A stretch of 64,000 bases of DNA from Aphanothece sacrum FPU1 (GTDB taxonomy: Bacteria > Cyanobacteriota > Cyanobacteriia > Cyanobacteriales > Microcystaceae), in assembly GCF_003864295.1 (NCBI RefSeq), contig NZ_BDQK01000017.1:124001-188000 (forward strand), written 5' to 3'. The notes beneath the pieces are model-generated. The model worked only from the letters and a program-made list of their open reading frames with translations. It was not told the DNA's origin and did no database searches. A program made the position numbers and the translations under genes. The first letter of the stretch is position 1, and every line of letters starts with the position of its first letter. Positions 8,729-18,362 of the stretch are shown piece by piece.

Positions 8729-10297
8729 ATGACTTTAACAAAAATTTCTTCTCGTTCCCAACAAAAATCTTCTGGTATGCGTCTCTGGTTTGAAAAAATT
8801 ATGGCGTTACTAATACTCCTAAATTATGTAGTCGTGATCTTTGATTTAACTTATATTCCTTTACGAGATTTTTGGTTACAGGGAAGAGTACAACTTTATA
8901 TTAAATTTGGCACATTTGAAAAAGAAATACCTGATCCCCCTCTCCAAATTTTACCTAATTTTATTTCTAAAGTAATTCAGAAATATGATCTAATTAAAGG
9001 AATTGAACCCCACCGGGATACCAAAAAATATTTAGAACTGGTAGATAATCTTAATAATGCTATTAATTTAACTATTAATCAACAATCATTTTCTTCTTCA
9101 AAGTCTTATAATACTAAAGCATCTGACCAAGAAAGTATTGATAGTATTTTAGCTGATCTGAGACGACGTAGCACCGAAATGATCGAACAAAATCCCTTTC
9201 AAATTGCTAATAAAACGGGAACATTAGAACGCATTAAAGATAAAATGCGAAAGCATATTTCTGATAATAGGGAAAGTTCGGCTAAAGAGGCTTTTAATAC
9301 TTTTTGGAGTCAAGAATATTTGAGTCAAAAAGGTTGGCGATCGCAGTTAAATTTTTTTGATGAAGAAATCCGACCCTTAATAGCTACTAATTATTTTCGA
9401 CCGGTAGGACAAAATGGAGAAATGATCAATAATTTTGGACTGATTGATTTTCCTTTTTCCTTATTTTTTCTGTTAGAATTTTTAGGAAGAACTTTTTTGA
9501 TTAGTCGCCGTTATACTGGGGTTAGTTGGTTTGATGCCATGTTATGGCGTTGGTATGATATTTTTCTGATCATTCCTTTTATTCGTTGGTTACGAATTAT
9601 TCCTTTAACAATTCGTTTAGACCAAGCAAAATTAATTGATCTAAAAGCGATTAAAAAGCAAGCAAGTCAAGGTTTTATTGCGGGAATAGCTCAAGATTTA
9701 ACAGAAGTCCTAGCTATTCAAATTATTAATCAAATACAAAGTTCAATTATTGATGGAAGTGTTCGTAACCTAGTTTTACAACGTAATGTTAATCAATATA
9801 TCGATATTAATGATTTAGATGAAATAACAGAACTTATTAAATTAGCGGCTAATATAGTGATTAACAAAGTTTTACCAGAAATTAGTTCTGAAGCTGAAGC
9901 ATTTCTTCTGTATAATTTTGAAAAAGCTTTAACTCAGTCTCCTGGTTATCAAGGATTAGAAAATATTCCAGGCTTTAAATCATTACAAATTCAAGTGACT
10001 GAGAGATTAGTGTCTCAATTATATCAAAATTTATCAGCAGGACTTCAGGGACTGTTAGTAGAAGATTATAGATTTAATGAATTGCTAAAAATCTTGGTAG
10101 AAAAATTTAGAACTTCAATGGCAAATGGACTACAAAAAGAACATAGTATGGAACAAATTGAATCTCTTCTCAATGATTTTCTAGAAGAGATTAAACTGAA
10201 TTATGTTCAAAGTTTGTCCCAAGAAGATGTGGAGGATATTTTAGAACAGACAAGGGCTTTACGTAAATCAGCGAATAACAAGATTGAACAATTGTAA
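8729..10297 (+). CDS. Conserved membrane protein of unknown function
   Basis: This 522-residue protein is not one I recognise by function. A hydrophobic helix lies near residues 24-45 (IMALLILLNYVVVIFDLTYIPL). A second membrane region lies near 235-290 (FPFSLFFLLEFLGRTFLI and WYDIFLIIPFIRWLRIIPLTIRLDQ). The latter pattern, with an arginine-spaced helix, is reminiscent of voltage-sensor-like or ion-channel segments, but no pore motif is seen. The remaining C-terminal half is soluble and helical. It is divergent from the AAA/WD40 gene across a 165-base gap with a TATAAT at 8660-8665 that could be its -10 box. Confidence 0.6.
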   Translation: MTLTKISSRSQQKSSGMRLWFEKIMALLILLNYVVVIFDLTYIPLRDFWLQGRVQLYIKFGTFEKEIPDPPLQILPNFISKVIQKYDLIKGIEPHRDTKKYLELVDNLNNAINLTINQQSFSSSKSYNTKASDQESIDSILADLRRRSTEMIEQNPFQIANKTGTLERIKDKMRKHISDNRESSAKEAFNTFWSQEYLSQKGWRSQLNFFDEEIRPLIATNYFRPVGQNGEMINNFGLIDFPFSLFFLLEFLGRTFLISRRYTGVSWFDAMLWRWYDIFLIIPFIRWLRIIPLTIRLDQAKLIDLKAIKKQASQGFIAGIAQDLTEVLAIQIINQIQSSIIDGSVRNLVLQRNVNQYIDINDLDEITELIKLAANIVINKVLPEISSEAEAFLLYNFEKALTQSPGYQGLENIPGFKSLQIQVTERLVSQLYQNLSAGLQGLLVEDYRFNELLKILVEKFRTSMANGLQKEHSMEQIESLLNDFLEEIKLNYVQSLSQEDVEDILEQTRALRKSANNKIEQL

Positions 10298-10404
10298 AAA
10301 ACCGAATGAACCATTTAAAGTTAATATTCAGACAGAAAGCACAGAATATGTCACAATGTTACTTTACCGAAAAAACCTTAGACACTTGATCTGATTAAAA
10401 TCTT

Positions 10405-10758
10405 ATGACTTCAGTACATACAGATAAAGCCCTAGAGGCGATGAAAAATTTTGCTGAACAGTATGCCAAACGCACTGATACTTATTTTTGCAGTGAACTA
10501 TCTGTGACAGCAGTAGTTATTGAAGGACTGGCTAAACATAAAGAGGAGTTAGGTTCCCCCCTATGTCCTTGTCGTCATTATGAGGATAAGGAAGCAGAAG
10601 TTAAAAATACCTTTTGGAACTGTCCTTGTGTCCCCATGCGAGAACGCAAAGAATGTCACTGTATGTTATTTATTACCCCAGATAATGAGTTTGCTGGAGA
10701 ACAACAAGAGATTTCTTTGGATTTTATCAAAGAAGTCCGAGAAAGTATGGCTCATTAG
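10405..10758 (+). CDS. ftrC: Ferredoxin-thioredoxin reductase catalytic subunit
   Basis: This 117-residue beta subunit holds the 4Fe-4S cluster and the redox-active disulphide that passes electrons from photosystem I-reduced ferredoxin to thioredoxins. The cysteines are all in place: CPC at 54-56, CPC at 73-75 and CHC at 84-86, with HYEDKEAE and FWNCPCVPMRERKECHCMLF matching the family closely. The length is normal. It lies 8 bases upstream of the DUF309 gene and probably forms an operon with it. Confidence 0.96.
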   Translation: MTSVHTDKALEAMKNFAEQYAKRTDTYFCSELSVTAVVIEGLAKHKEELGSPLCPCRHYEDKEAEVKNTFWNCPCVPMRERKECHCMLFITPDNEFAGEQQEISLDFIKEVRESMAH

Positions 10759-10766
10759 AGAAAATT

Positions 10767-11177
10767 ATGTTATTAGACCCATTTTGGCAAGGGGTTGAAC
10801 AGTTTAACCAAAGACAATTTTATGCTTGTCATGATACCCTAGAGGCTTTATGGTCTGAATCAGCAGAACCTCATAAAAGTTTTTATCAGGGTATCTTACA
10901 AGTGGCTGTGGGTTGTTATCATTTGGAAAACCATAATTGGCGTGGTGCAGTTATTTTGTTAGGAGAAGGGGTACGACGACTCAGGGAGTATCAACCAGAC
11001 TATGAAGGGGTGGACGTAACTGACTTTGTACAAGTGAGTCAACAACTTCTTTTTTATCTCCAACAAACTGAACCGGAACGAGTCGCAGAAGTGGCTAAAC
11101 AATTACTCGAAATCTCAGAAAATTCTCCTTGTCGTTTACCTTATATTCTCAAAATTGATGAATTAAGTCATCAATAG
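10767..11177 (+). CDS. DUF309 domain protein
   Basis: This 136-residue protein carries the DUF309 signature: FWQGVEQFNQRQFYACHDTLEALW near the start, then FYQGILQVAVGCYHLENHNWRGAVILLGEGVRRLREY. The family is all-helical, with conserved His and Glu that could bind a metal, and is universal in cyanobacteria without an assigned reaction. It begins 8 bases after ftrC and is followed 42 bases later by deoC, so all three are probably cotranscribed. Confidence 0.88.
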   Translation: MLLDPFWQGVEQFNQRQFYACHDTLEALWSESAEPHKSFYQGILQVAVGCYHLENHNWRGAVILLGEGVRRLREYQPDYEGVDVTDFVQVSQQLLFYLQQTEPERVAEVAKQLLEISENSPCRLPYILKIDELSHQ

Positions 11178-11219
11178 GATAATTCTCTCAGAATTACACA
11201 TTAAAAAAAAGGAGTTATT

Positions 11220-11900
11220 ATGACGATGGCTAATTCAGATATTGATATTGCTGTTTATATCGATCATGCTTTACTCAATCCTACTGCTACCCCTCCAGAA
11301 ATAGACCAGTGTTGTGAACAAGCTGAACGTTTTGGGTTTGCCACTGTTTGTGTTTATCCGTCGGCAGTACGTCACGCTTCTCAACTACTTCACGGGAAAA
11401 AAACTAAAATTTGTACGGTTATTGGGTTTCCTACAGGGGCCACCACATCCGCAGTTAAACTATATGAAGCGCAAGAAGCAGCGGAAAATGGGGCGACAGA
11501 ACTCGATGTGATGATTAACTTAGGTTGGTTAAAAATGGGACGTTCAGAAGCTATTTACCAAGAAATTTCCTCAATTTGCGAAGAAACTGGACAAAAAGTC
11601 AAGGCTATCTTAGAAACTAGCTTATTAACAGAGACTGAAACCCGACTAGCAGCACAAATTTGTATGGATGCAGGGGCAACCTATCTCAAAACTAATACAG
11701 GTTGGTTTGGGGGGGCCACCGTTGAAGATGTACGTTACCTCAAACAAATTTCTAAGGGACAAGTGGGAATTAAAGCTTCTGGGGGTATTCGCACCATAGA
11801 ACAAGCTATAGCTTTAATTGAAGCAGGGGCTACCCGTTTAGGCACTTCTCGTGGCATAGAATTGGTACGGCAACAAGAACAAGGCTTAAATGCAACTTAG
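11220..11900 (+). CDS. deoC: Deoxyribose-phosphate aldolase
   Basis: This 226-residue class I aldolase cleaves 2-deoxyribose 5-phosphate to acetaldehyde and glyceraldehyde 3-phosphate. [11 protein letters not shown] is at the N-terminus, the proton-relay aspartate region is [14 protein letters not shown], and KAILETSLL is followed by YLKTNTGW, where K is the Schiff-base lysine. [10 protein letters not shown] carries the second lysine and phosphate site. A strong AGGAG lies 7 bases before the ATG. A second ATG two codons on is also possible. Confidence 0.95.
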   Translation: MTMANSDIDIAVYIDHALLNPTATPPEIDQCCEQAERFGFATVCVYPSAVRHASQLLHGKKTKICTVIGFPTGATTSAVKLYEAQEAAENGATELDVMINLGWLKMGRSEAIYQEISSICEETGQKVKAILETSLLTETETRLAAQICMDAGATYLKTNTGWFGGATVEDVRYLKQISKGQVGIKASGGIRTIEQAIALIEAGATRLGTSRGIELVRQQEQGLNAT

Positions 11901-12031
11901 GAGTTAACGGCCGGTAAATGTGCAGATTTAGACAGTTTAACTACAGTTACTCATTGTTTTAAGGCCCATTTATCAAGTGTTACATTAAACTGGAAGGAAT
12001 AACAAATTAAGTGGTAGAGTGAGGAAACACG

Positions 12032-13468
12032 ATGAAAAAGACTTTATTTCTTAGCCCCCCCTCGTTTGATGGCTTTGATGGTGGTGCAGGGGCAAGATAT
12101 CAAGCAAAACGGGAAATAACTTCTTTTTGGTATCCGACTTGGTTAGCCCAACCCTCCGCTTTAGTTCCTGGTAGTAAATTAATTGATGCACCAGCACACT
12201 ATCAAACAGTAGACGATGTGCTGAAAATTGCCAAGGATTATGAATTGGTAATTATGTACACAAGTACCCCCACATTACCCAATGATGTCAAATGTGCTGA
12301 GGCAATAAAAGCGCAAAATCCAGATACTCAAATAGGTTTATTAGGGGCCCATGCAGCCGTTTTACCGACTGAAACTTTAGCAGAAAATCCCATTTTAGAT
12401 TTTGTTTGTCGCAATGAATTTGATTATACTTGTCAAGAATTAGCTCAAGGCAAGTCTTATGATCAAATTAAAGGATTAAGTTACCGCGATCAATTTGGTA
12501 ATATTAAACATACAGAGGAACGGGAATTAATTCATGATTGGGATGCTATGCCAAGTGTTTTTCCCGTATATGCTGATAATCTCAATTTTCGCAACTATTT
12601 TATCGGTTATCTTCTACATCCCTACGTTTCTTTATACACTGGTCGAGGTTGTCCTGCTAAGTGTACTTTTTGTTTATGGCCTCAAACTATTGGGGGACAT
12701 CAATATCGTGCAAAAAGTCCTGATGCAGTAGGTCAAGAAATGGCTTTAGCTAAGTCTATTTGGGGTGATTCTGTCAGAGAATATTTCTTTGATGATGATA
12801 CTTTTACTATTGACAAAAAGCGGGTTATGGCCATCAGTGAACATCTGAAAAAGTTAAATCTAACTTGGAGTTGTAACGCCCGTGCTAACCTAGATTATGA
12901 TACCTTAAAAACCCTCAAAGATAACGGTTTAAGGCTTCTTTTAGTCGGTTTTGAATCGGGTAATCAAAAAGTTCTTGATGGGGTCAAAAAGGGCATTAAA
13001 TTAGAAGTTGCCCGCAAGTTTATGGAAAACTGCACCAAGTTAGGAATTAAGGTACATGGGGCCTTTATTATTGGTTTACCCAATGAAACGAGAGAAACCA
13101 TTGAAGACACCATTCGCTTTGCTTGTGAAGTGAGTCCTCATACCATTCAAGTGTCTATTGCTTCTCCTTATCCTGGCACAGAATTGTATAAACAAGCTCA
13201 AGAAAATGGCTGGTTTACTAATAATAATTTAGTGGCAAGTTCTGGGATTCAATTGTCTACTTTACAATATCCCGACCTCTCGTCCTCGGAAATTGAAGAT
13301 GCAGTTGAACAGATGTATCGTCGTTTTTATTTCCGTCGTCAGACTATTGTTCCTATTGTCAAAGAAATGTTAGTAGACCCTCAAATGTTGGTGCGTCGTT
13401 TACGGGAAGGACGGGAGTTTATGTCCTATCTAAAAGAACGTCATACTCGTAGTTTAGTCAACGCTTAA
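12032..13468 (+). CDS. hpnJ: Hopanoid-associated B12-binding radical SAM protein HpnJ
   Basis: This 478-residue protein has an N-terminal B12-binding-like domain (residues ~1-160) followed by a radical SAM domain with CPAKCTFC at about 206-213, the 4Fe-4S site, and GFESGNQKVLDGVKKG further on. HpnJ is established as the enzyme that turns the hopanoid ribose side chain into the cyclitol ether. The start MKKTLFLSPPSFDGFDGGAGARYQ is typical of the family. No other hpn gene lies next to it here. It ends just before a TAGGGTGGGCAATGCCCACC palindrome. Confidence 0.92.
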   Translation: MKKTLFLSPPSFDGFDGGAGARYQAKREITSFWYPTWLAQPSALVPGSKLIDAPAHYQTVDDVLKIAKDYELVIMYTSTPTLPNDVKCAEAIKAQNPDTQIGLLGAHAAVLPTETLAENPILDFVCRNEFDYTCQELAQGKSYDQIKGLSYRDQFGNIKHTEERELIHDWDAMPSVFPVYADNLNFRNYFIGYLLHPYVSLYTGRGCPAKCTFCLWPQTIGGHQYRAKSPDAVGQEMALAKSIWGDSVREYFFDDDTFTIDKKRVMAISEHLKKLNLTWSCNARANLDYDTLKTLKDNGLRLLLVGFESGNQKVLDGVKKGIKLEVARKFMENCTKLGIKVHGAFIIGLPNETRETIEDTIRFACEVSPHTIQVSIASPYPGTELYKQAQENGWFTNNNLVASSGIQLSTLQYPDLSSSEIEDAVEQMYRRFYFRRQTIVPIVKEMLVDPQMLVRRLREGREFMSYLKERHTRSLVNA

Positions 13469-13473
13469 GTATA

Positions 13474-13496
13474 ATGTAGGGTGGGCAATGCCCACC
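13474..13496. repeat. Palindromic TAGGGTGGGCAATGCCCACC repeat
   Basis: This GTGGGCAATGCCCAC stem is one of four relatives in the window (others near 26573, 42594 and 50532), always just after or between genes. Transcribed, it would form a short stable hairpin, so it may act as an mRNA end or attenuator; there is no T-tract. Confidence 0.65.
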
Positions 13497-13526
13497 TTAT
13501 TTAATATTAAAAAGTTTGATGACAGG

Positions 13527-13862
13527 ATGAAGCTAAAAAACCCGGAAAAAGCTATACTAGGAGATAAGCTGGAGCGTTATTGTTTGAATTTTCAGCATAG
13601 TTTAGGAAAACATAAGGCTCTAATTTTTCAAAAGCGTTTAGGAATTACACTGACTAATAAAAAAATCCTAGAAGATGCTTTATTAACGGCAGTTCGAGAG
13701 TGTGAAGCAATGCTATATAAACAAGATTCATTCGGCATTCATTATGATATCAAGTTGTTTTTAGAAACTGAATTTGGTTCATCTTGGCTTTTGAGTTCAT
13801 GGATTATTCGTTTTGAGGAAGATTTTCCTCGATTAACTAATGTTTATCCTGTTGATAAGTGA
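13527..13862 (+). CDS. DUF6883 domain protein
   Basis: The frame is open from 13488, but that ATG lies inside the palindromic repeat. The ATG at 13527 gives MKLKNPEKAILGDKLERYCLNFQHSLGKHKALIFQKRLGI, the usual start of the DUF6883 family, and is preferred (111 residues). The family motif of LxxYxLNxxHxxGxxKA followed by LGI is clear. It is followed 8 bases later by a DUF4926 gene. The two domains are recurrent neighbours and look like a toxin/partner-type pair, which is inference only. No catalytic residues are known to me. Confidence 0.75.
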   Translation: MKLKNPEKAILGDKLERYCLNFQHSLGKHKALIFQKRLGITLTNKKILEDALLTAVRECEAMLYKQDSFGIHYDIKLFLETEFGSSWLLSSWIIRFEEDFPRLTNVYPVDK

Positions 13863-13870
13863 GGTAAACT

Positions 13871-14116
13871 ATGGACAGTATTCGAGAATATGATATAGTT
13901 GTTTTGACTAAAGATATTCAAGCAATTCACAAACAAAACCATACACCTATTTTATTGCGTCGGGGTCAGGTGGGAACTGTGCTAATGGATTTTAATCAAC
14001 AAGATTTTTTAATTGATTTTGCTGATGAGGAAGGTGTTACTTATGCAATGGAAACTGTTTCTAAAGAACAGTTAATTCCGTTACTTTATCAACCTTGTGA
14101 AGTTTTAGCTTTTTAA
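13871..14116 (+). CDS. DUF4926 domain protein
   Basis: This 81-residue small beta-rich protein has IREYDIVVLTKDI, LRRGQVGTVLMDF and FLIDFADEEGVTYAMETVSKEQLIPL, the SH3-like DUF4926 pattern. It lies 8 bases after the DUF6883 gene with a GAGG ribosome site (GAGGTAAACT ATG) and surely shares its transcript. A binding or immunity role for the pair is inferred, not shown. Confidence 0.8.
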   Translation: MDSIREYDIVVLTKDIQAIHKQNHTPILLRRGQVGTVLMDFNQQDFLIDFADEEGVTYAMETVSKEQLIPLLYQPCEVLAF

Positions 14117-14118
14117 AA

Positions 14119-14388
14119 TTATGTAGCAGGTAATATTCCTTTGTTGATAATCATTTTTGTTTTATTTCGCTCAATTACTATCACACCTTTTCCCATAACA
14201 TACTCAACAGGTTTAGTTTCTGGTTGTCCGTTTTCTCCCCAATCATAGGGTTCGTCTTCATTTTCACTAATATTCAATTGATTATCAATAATTTGCCAAA
14301 GTTTTTGTTTATCTTCAATATTTAACGTTGAAATAGCATCTACTAAAGATTCAAAGGAAATTTTAACGGTTAAATTTGTTGAATTCAT
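14119..14388 (-). CDS. Small antitoxin-like hypothetical protein
   Basis: This 89-residue protein is read from the ATG at 14388 (MNSTNLTVKISFESLVDAIS); the longer frame would need a TTG at 14403. The helix SLVDAISTLNIEDKQKLWQIIDNQL resembles the N-terminal part of small cyanobacterial antitoxin-like proteins. The middle is acidic (ENEDEPYDWGENGQPE). No toxin follows directly. It is convergent with the DUF4926 gene with a 2-base gap. The function is not established. Confidence 0.5.
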   Translation of the reverse strand: MNSTNLTVKISFESLVDAISTLNIEDKQKLWQIIDNQLNISENEDEPYDWGENGQPETKPVEYVMGKGVIVIERNKTKMIINKGILPAT

Positions 14389-14581
14389 GATGAAGATTAT
14401 CAATAATTATGTTTTTATTATAGCTAACTTTTTCTATTTGATTACTATCTATTAATAAAATTTAATCATATCGATAACATCAATATGATTAAGAATGAAC
14501 TATTTCTTGATTATTTTGTTCTAAGCCTTGTAGTTTTTATTTTGTAATTAAAGACCGCCAAATTTCGTAAGGCATTGTTAT

Positions 14582-14872
14582 TTATTTACACTTCCAACGT
14601 TCTAATTTTCCTTCTGTTTGAGATACTAAAGCTTGTTTAATAGACTCTTGTTCTTCCTGTGATAAATCTCCAAATCTAATATTTTCATTGCCACCAATAA
14701 GATAATTAGAGTTTAATTTATCTAGTTCTTTTTGGGATTCAATTGTTATTGCTTGTTTGATTTCTGCTTCTGTTGTAAGGATAATAACTCTAACGCGATG
14801 ACCAATAAATTTATCTGCTTGTTTTAAAATTTCTTCCCAACTTCCTTCTAATTCTATTAATTGTGTTGTCAT
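14582..14872 (-). CDS. Small antitoxin-like hypothetical protein
   Basis: This 96-residue protein begins MTTQLIELEGSWEEILKQADKFIGHRVRVIILT. The pattern LEGxWEEI...GHRVRVxxL is shared by many small cyanobacterial proteins that often precede PIN or RelE toxins. The C-terminal half is charged and helical. No toxin gene is next to it: the neighbouring gene is the restriction-modification enzyme, 211 bases away on the same strand. An orphan antitoxin-like protein is inferred. Confidence 0.5.
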   Translation of the reverse strand: MTTQLIELEGSWEEILKQADKFIGHRVRVIILTTEAEIKQAITIESQKELDKLNSNYLIGGNENIRFGDLSQEEQESIKQALVSQTEGKLERWKCK

Positions 14873-14969
14873 AATTTTAACAAGTCATACATTACTTATT
14901 TTTTGATTATATCTTATTTATCATCTTTGGGCAATATCTCTTATTGTCACAATAATTTTGTTTTATCTC

Positions 14970-14994
14970 GCGCAAAGACGCAAAGACGCAAAGG
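14970..14994. repeat. Tandem ACGCAAAG octamer repeats
   Basis: CGCAAAGACGCAAAGACGCAAAGG is three and a bit tandem copies of an ACGCAAAG unit in the gap before the restriction-modification gene. It is a common simple repeat of cyanobacterial intergenic DNA. Nothing else is evident between 14873 and 15083. Confidence 0.6.
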
Positions 14995-15083
14995 AGATAT
15001 TAGGTGAGGGACAAGGTTTCTTAAAGTTTAATCTATAAGTTATTGATTTATTGTAGGGGTTTAACACTGTTAAAACCTGTTAC

Positions 15084-18000
15084 TTATTCTATGGGAAAAC
15101 TGGGAATTATTGTATCAATTTCCTGCATTATCTCAATGGTATTTTTTAAGGCAACAACAATTTTTTGATAGTGAATAATATCATCATTGGAGAGTTTACG
15201 GTTATCTTTTTTACGGTCTTTTAACCATTTGTCTAAGACTTGATATCCTCCTATTTTAAATTGCCAAACGTTTTCGGTAATACCTGTAAACTGACAGTTT
15301 TTATTGATTGAAACTTGTTGAAGTTGGGGACTATATATAACTTGAGTAACTTGGTTTTCCCCATCTCCTTGATATTGGGTGATCAGATTATTGAGTTGTT
15401 CAGATTTCATTAAATGGAGGTTAACTAATGTTTCTCCTTGAGTTGCTAATGTGGTGAATAGTTGTTTATTTTTGGTGAGGGGAAGACGAGGAAAGTCTAT
15501 TTTAAGAAAGTCTGCATATCTTTGACGATAGGTAGGAGAATGAAACACTGCATAAGCATAGTAAAAGATGGTTTCTGGGGTGGGAATATAACCTAATCTT
15601 TCTTTGATAGCAGTTAAAAATTCAGGAGATAAGTTAGGTTTTTTTTCTTTAAATAGGTTGGTTTGTTGGTTTTCTGTGTCAGGGTAAGTGTAGAGAGGGA
15701 AAACATAACAATTATCTTTGATAGAAACTGCATCTTTATTAACTAAGTCATCAGATATAAAAAAATGATTGTACTCACCTTCTCTAATTCCTCTCATTGT
15801 TAATAATGCTAAGTTTTCATATAACATATGTCTCATTAAATTCCAACGACTATCACCTCTTTCAATAATCAGAGGATTATAGTAAACCCATCTACTATCA
15901 AAAGGTCGATAAATATAAGTTTTGATATGAGATTCAATTATAGAATTTTTAATATGTTTTTGTGCGTTCGATAATGTCCAATACTCTGTATCTCTAATTT
16001 GATAAGTTTCTTTTAAGTTTTGAATATTATTATTATCTGCAATATCTTTAAATTTTTTAACAAGAATATCCTGATCAAAATCTACACATAAATTATCTCT
16101 TCTTGTTTTAACACCAGCAGCATAAACATTGAATATATCTATGATACTCCATCCTAGTGTATACTCGTCTTCTAAATCAAAATCTTTAGGAGAAAAGAAA
16201 AAATTAGGATGAGTAGAATTTAACTTAACCCATTCAATATTATTAATATTCATTGCATCTAGAAACTTATATTTATCTTCTCGTTTTCCCCATAAATCAT
16301 AATAGAAAACCTCCCCAGTTAACTTATCCCCTTCTCTCTTTTTATACACCGTTGAAAAATAATCAGGATGACTCTTTTTACTAACAGCAATTAAAATAGC
16401 AACCCCTTGTTGAATATCAAAGACATTTTGATCAACTTCTCCATCTGGTGTCGTTTCTTTTAACAAAGAATTACCATGTAAATCAATAATATAAAGACTA
16501 TCAAAGGACTTTAATAACTCCTCTCGCATTCCTCTATGAATTAACCCATTAAGATAAGAATGATTCGTAATAAACCCTATAATACCATGACCTGTTTTTT
16601 CTATTTGATTATGTGCAAAACGAATAAACTTAATATAATCATCATCTAAAGGTTGAATATTCCTTTCCCCATCTAATCTTACTCTACCCTTATAACGTTC
16701 TAAAAGTTCCCCAATATGAGTTAACTCTGTAATTATTTTACCTGCTTTACCTATTTTATAAATTTTGTTCCAAACTTCACCAGTATATTGAACATCTGCT
16801 AAATATTGTGTATCCTCATTAACCATTCTTTTTCGTTTACTCGCATTTTGGGAACTCACAGAATAGGGAGGGTTTCCTAAGACGACATAAATAGGAATTT
16901 CAGTTTTAACTGCTGCTGCTTTATTTGCTTCTTCTGAAATATATTTCCCTAATAATACCTCCGACTTTTTCACCCCTTCTTCTAACGTATTAGTTAAATA
17001 AATATTCAGTCGTTCTTTCTCTGCAAAGCGATAACCCAAAGTTTCCAATAACAAAACTAACTTTAAATGAGCAATAGTATAAGGAGTCATTAACAACTCA
17101 AACCCATATAATCTTTCTAAAACCTTCTTATCTCTTAATAACTCATTCCATCGGTTAACCCCATACTTTTCAAAGTTAAAATATATTTGTTTAATCACTT
17201 CATATAAAAAAGTTCCGGTTCCTGTTGCGGGGTCTAAAATTGTCACTTTTCGACTACCTAACCCATCATCTAAATCAAATTCTTGATCTAATAAATCATT
17301 AACTGCCCTCACAATAAAAGATACCACAGGTTCAGGAGTATAATAAACCCCTCGACTCTTTCTTAATGAAGCTTCATAAGCAGCTAAAAACGTCTCATAA
17401 AAATGTACAACGGGGTCTTCTTGTCTCGTTTCCCTGCCAAAGTTTTCTAAGATATTACTCATATCAACCTTAGCTAAAAGTTCCACTAATTGCTCAATTG
17501 TCCAATTAATTTTACTAACAATATCCGTTTCAATAACCGTAGTAAATAAACCTTTTAAAAATGGAATTTTATCACTTATATATATACTTGCCGTTTTGCG
17601 ACCAAAAATCTCTTGTCCTGGATTTTGTGCATGACCAACCCTAGCAGTAAATAACCCATAAGCAATAGTTTGAGCATACATATCAGCAAAATTATTATTA
17701 TCTAAATCAGGCAATAATAAATCCTGAAACAATAACTTAAGTTGGGTTAACTCTCCCTGTTCATCTTCTAATTTTAACGATTCTGTAATACCATATCTAA
17801 CCGCTTTCGTTGCTGCGGCCATTTGTTTAGCTAAATCATAATAATCATTGATAACTCTTTCTTGACGGTTTAAAAAAGACTGTATTAATTCCTCAGTTTT
17901 TGCTGCATCATCAACAATAATAATTTGCTCTTTCTCAATCTTTCCTAAAGTAGTTTTTAATTGTAATTTACCATCAATATACCAGCGAAACTCTAAGTAA

Positions 18001-18296
18001 TTAGTTAAAATCAGATTTTGTCCAATTGCTGAGTCAAAATACCGTTGCAACTGTTCACTTTGTTCTATTTTATCTAAATTTTCACCTATCTTTTTAGCTT
18101 CAATATACCCTAACAAATTATCATTTTTTCTCACAGTAAAATCAGGTATACCTGCTTGATTTCCCGTTTCTTCTATAGTAGTAGTAATTCCTAACATCCC
18201 ACTATCTACAAGATTTTTCAAGTTTGGGTAATGAGTCCGTTCACTACCTCTAGTCAGATTATTTTGTAATTCCTGTAAATAGTGAATAAAATTCAT
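15084..18296 (-). CDS. Single-chain restriction-modification enzyme (type IIG/ISP-like)
   Basis: This 1070-residue protein joins a nuclease, a DNA adenine methylase and a specificity region. Near the N-terminus, GIPDFTVRKNDNLLGYIEAKKIG (D52 ... E66-A-K68) is a PD-(D/E)XK nuclease core. The methylase has motif I DPATGTGTF near residue 355 and motif IV NPPYSV near 475. The C-terminal part (about 640-1060) is typical of the ISP/LlaBIII-type recognition domain, with DSRWVYYNPLIIERG and TYPDTENQ. No helicase segment is present between nuclease and methylase, which makes it shorter than true type ISP enzymes. No separate methylase or restriction gene lies nearby, so one protein is likely to cut and protect. 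Confidence 0.85.
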   Translation of the reverse strand: MNFIHYLQELQNNLTRGSERTHYPNLKNLVDSGMLGITTTIEETGNQAGIPDFTVRKNDNLLGYIEAKKIGENLDKIEQSEQLQRYFDSAIGQNLILTNYLEFRWYIDGKLQLKTTLGKIEKEQIIIVDDAAKTEELIQSFLNRQERVINDYYDLAKQMAAATKAVRYGITESLKLEDEQGELTQLKLLFQDLLLPDLDNNNFADMYAQTIAYGLFTARVGHAQNPGQEIFGRKTASIYISDKIPFLKGLFTTVIETDIVSKINWTIEQLVELLAKVDMSNILENFGRETRQEDPVVHFYETFLAAYEASLRKSRGVYYTPEPVVSFIVRAVNDLLDQEFDLDDGLGSRKVTILDPATGTGTFLYEVIKQIYFNFEKYGVNRWNELLRDKKVLERLYGFELLMTPYTIAHLKLVLLLETLGYRFAEKERLNIYLTNTLEEGVKKSEVLLGKYISEEANKAAAVKTEIPIYVVLGNPPYSVSSQNASKRKRMVNEDTQYLADVQYTGEVWNKIYKIGKAGKIITELTHIGELLERYKGRVRLDGERNIQPLDDDYIKFIRFAHNQIEKTGHGIIGFITNHSYLNGLIHRGMREELLKSFDSLYIIDLHGNSLLKETTPDGEVDQNVFDIQQGVAILIAVSKKSHPDYFSTVYKKREGDKLTGEVFYYDLWGKREDKYKFLDAMNINNIEWVKLNSTHPNFFFSPKDFDLEDEYTLGWSIIDIFNVYAAGVKTRRDNLCVDFDQDILVKKFKDIADNNNIQNLKETYQIRDTEYWTLSNAQKHIKNSIIESHIKTYIYRPFDSRWVYYNPLIIERGDSRWNLMRHMLYENLALLTMRGIREGEYNHFFISDDLVNKDAVSIKDNCYVFPLYTYPDTENQQTNLFKEKKPNLSPEFLTAIKERLGYIPTPETIFYYAYAVFHSPTYRQRYADFLKIDFPRLPLTKNKQLFTTLATQGETLVNLHLMKSEQLNNLITQYQGDGENQVTQVIYSPQLQQVSINKNCQFTGITENVWQFKIGGYQVLDKWLKDRKKDNRKLSNDDIIHYQKIVVALKNTIEIMQEIDTIIPSFPIE

Positions 18297-18362
18297 AATT
18301 AATTATTATATAGATTATCACAGGCAAGATGCGGCGTGCCACTTCTGAGCAATGAGCTAGGA

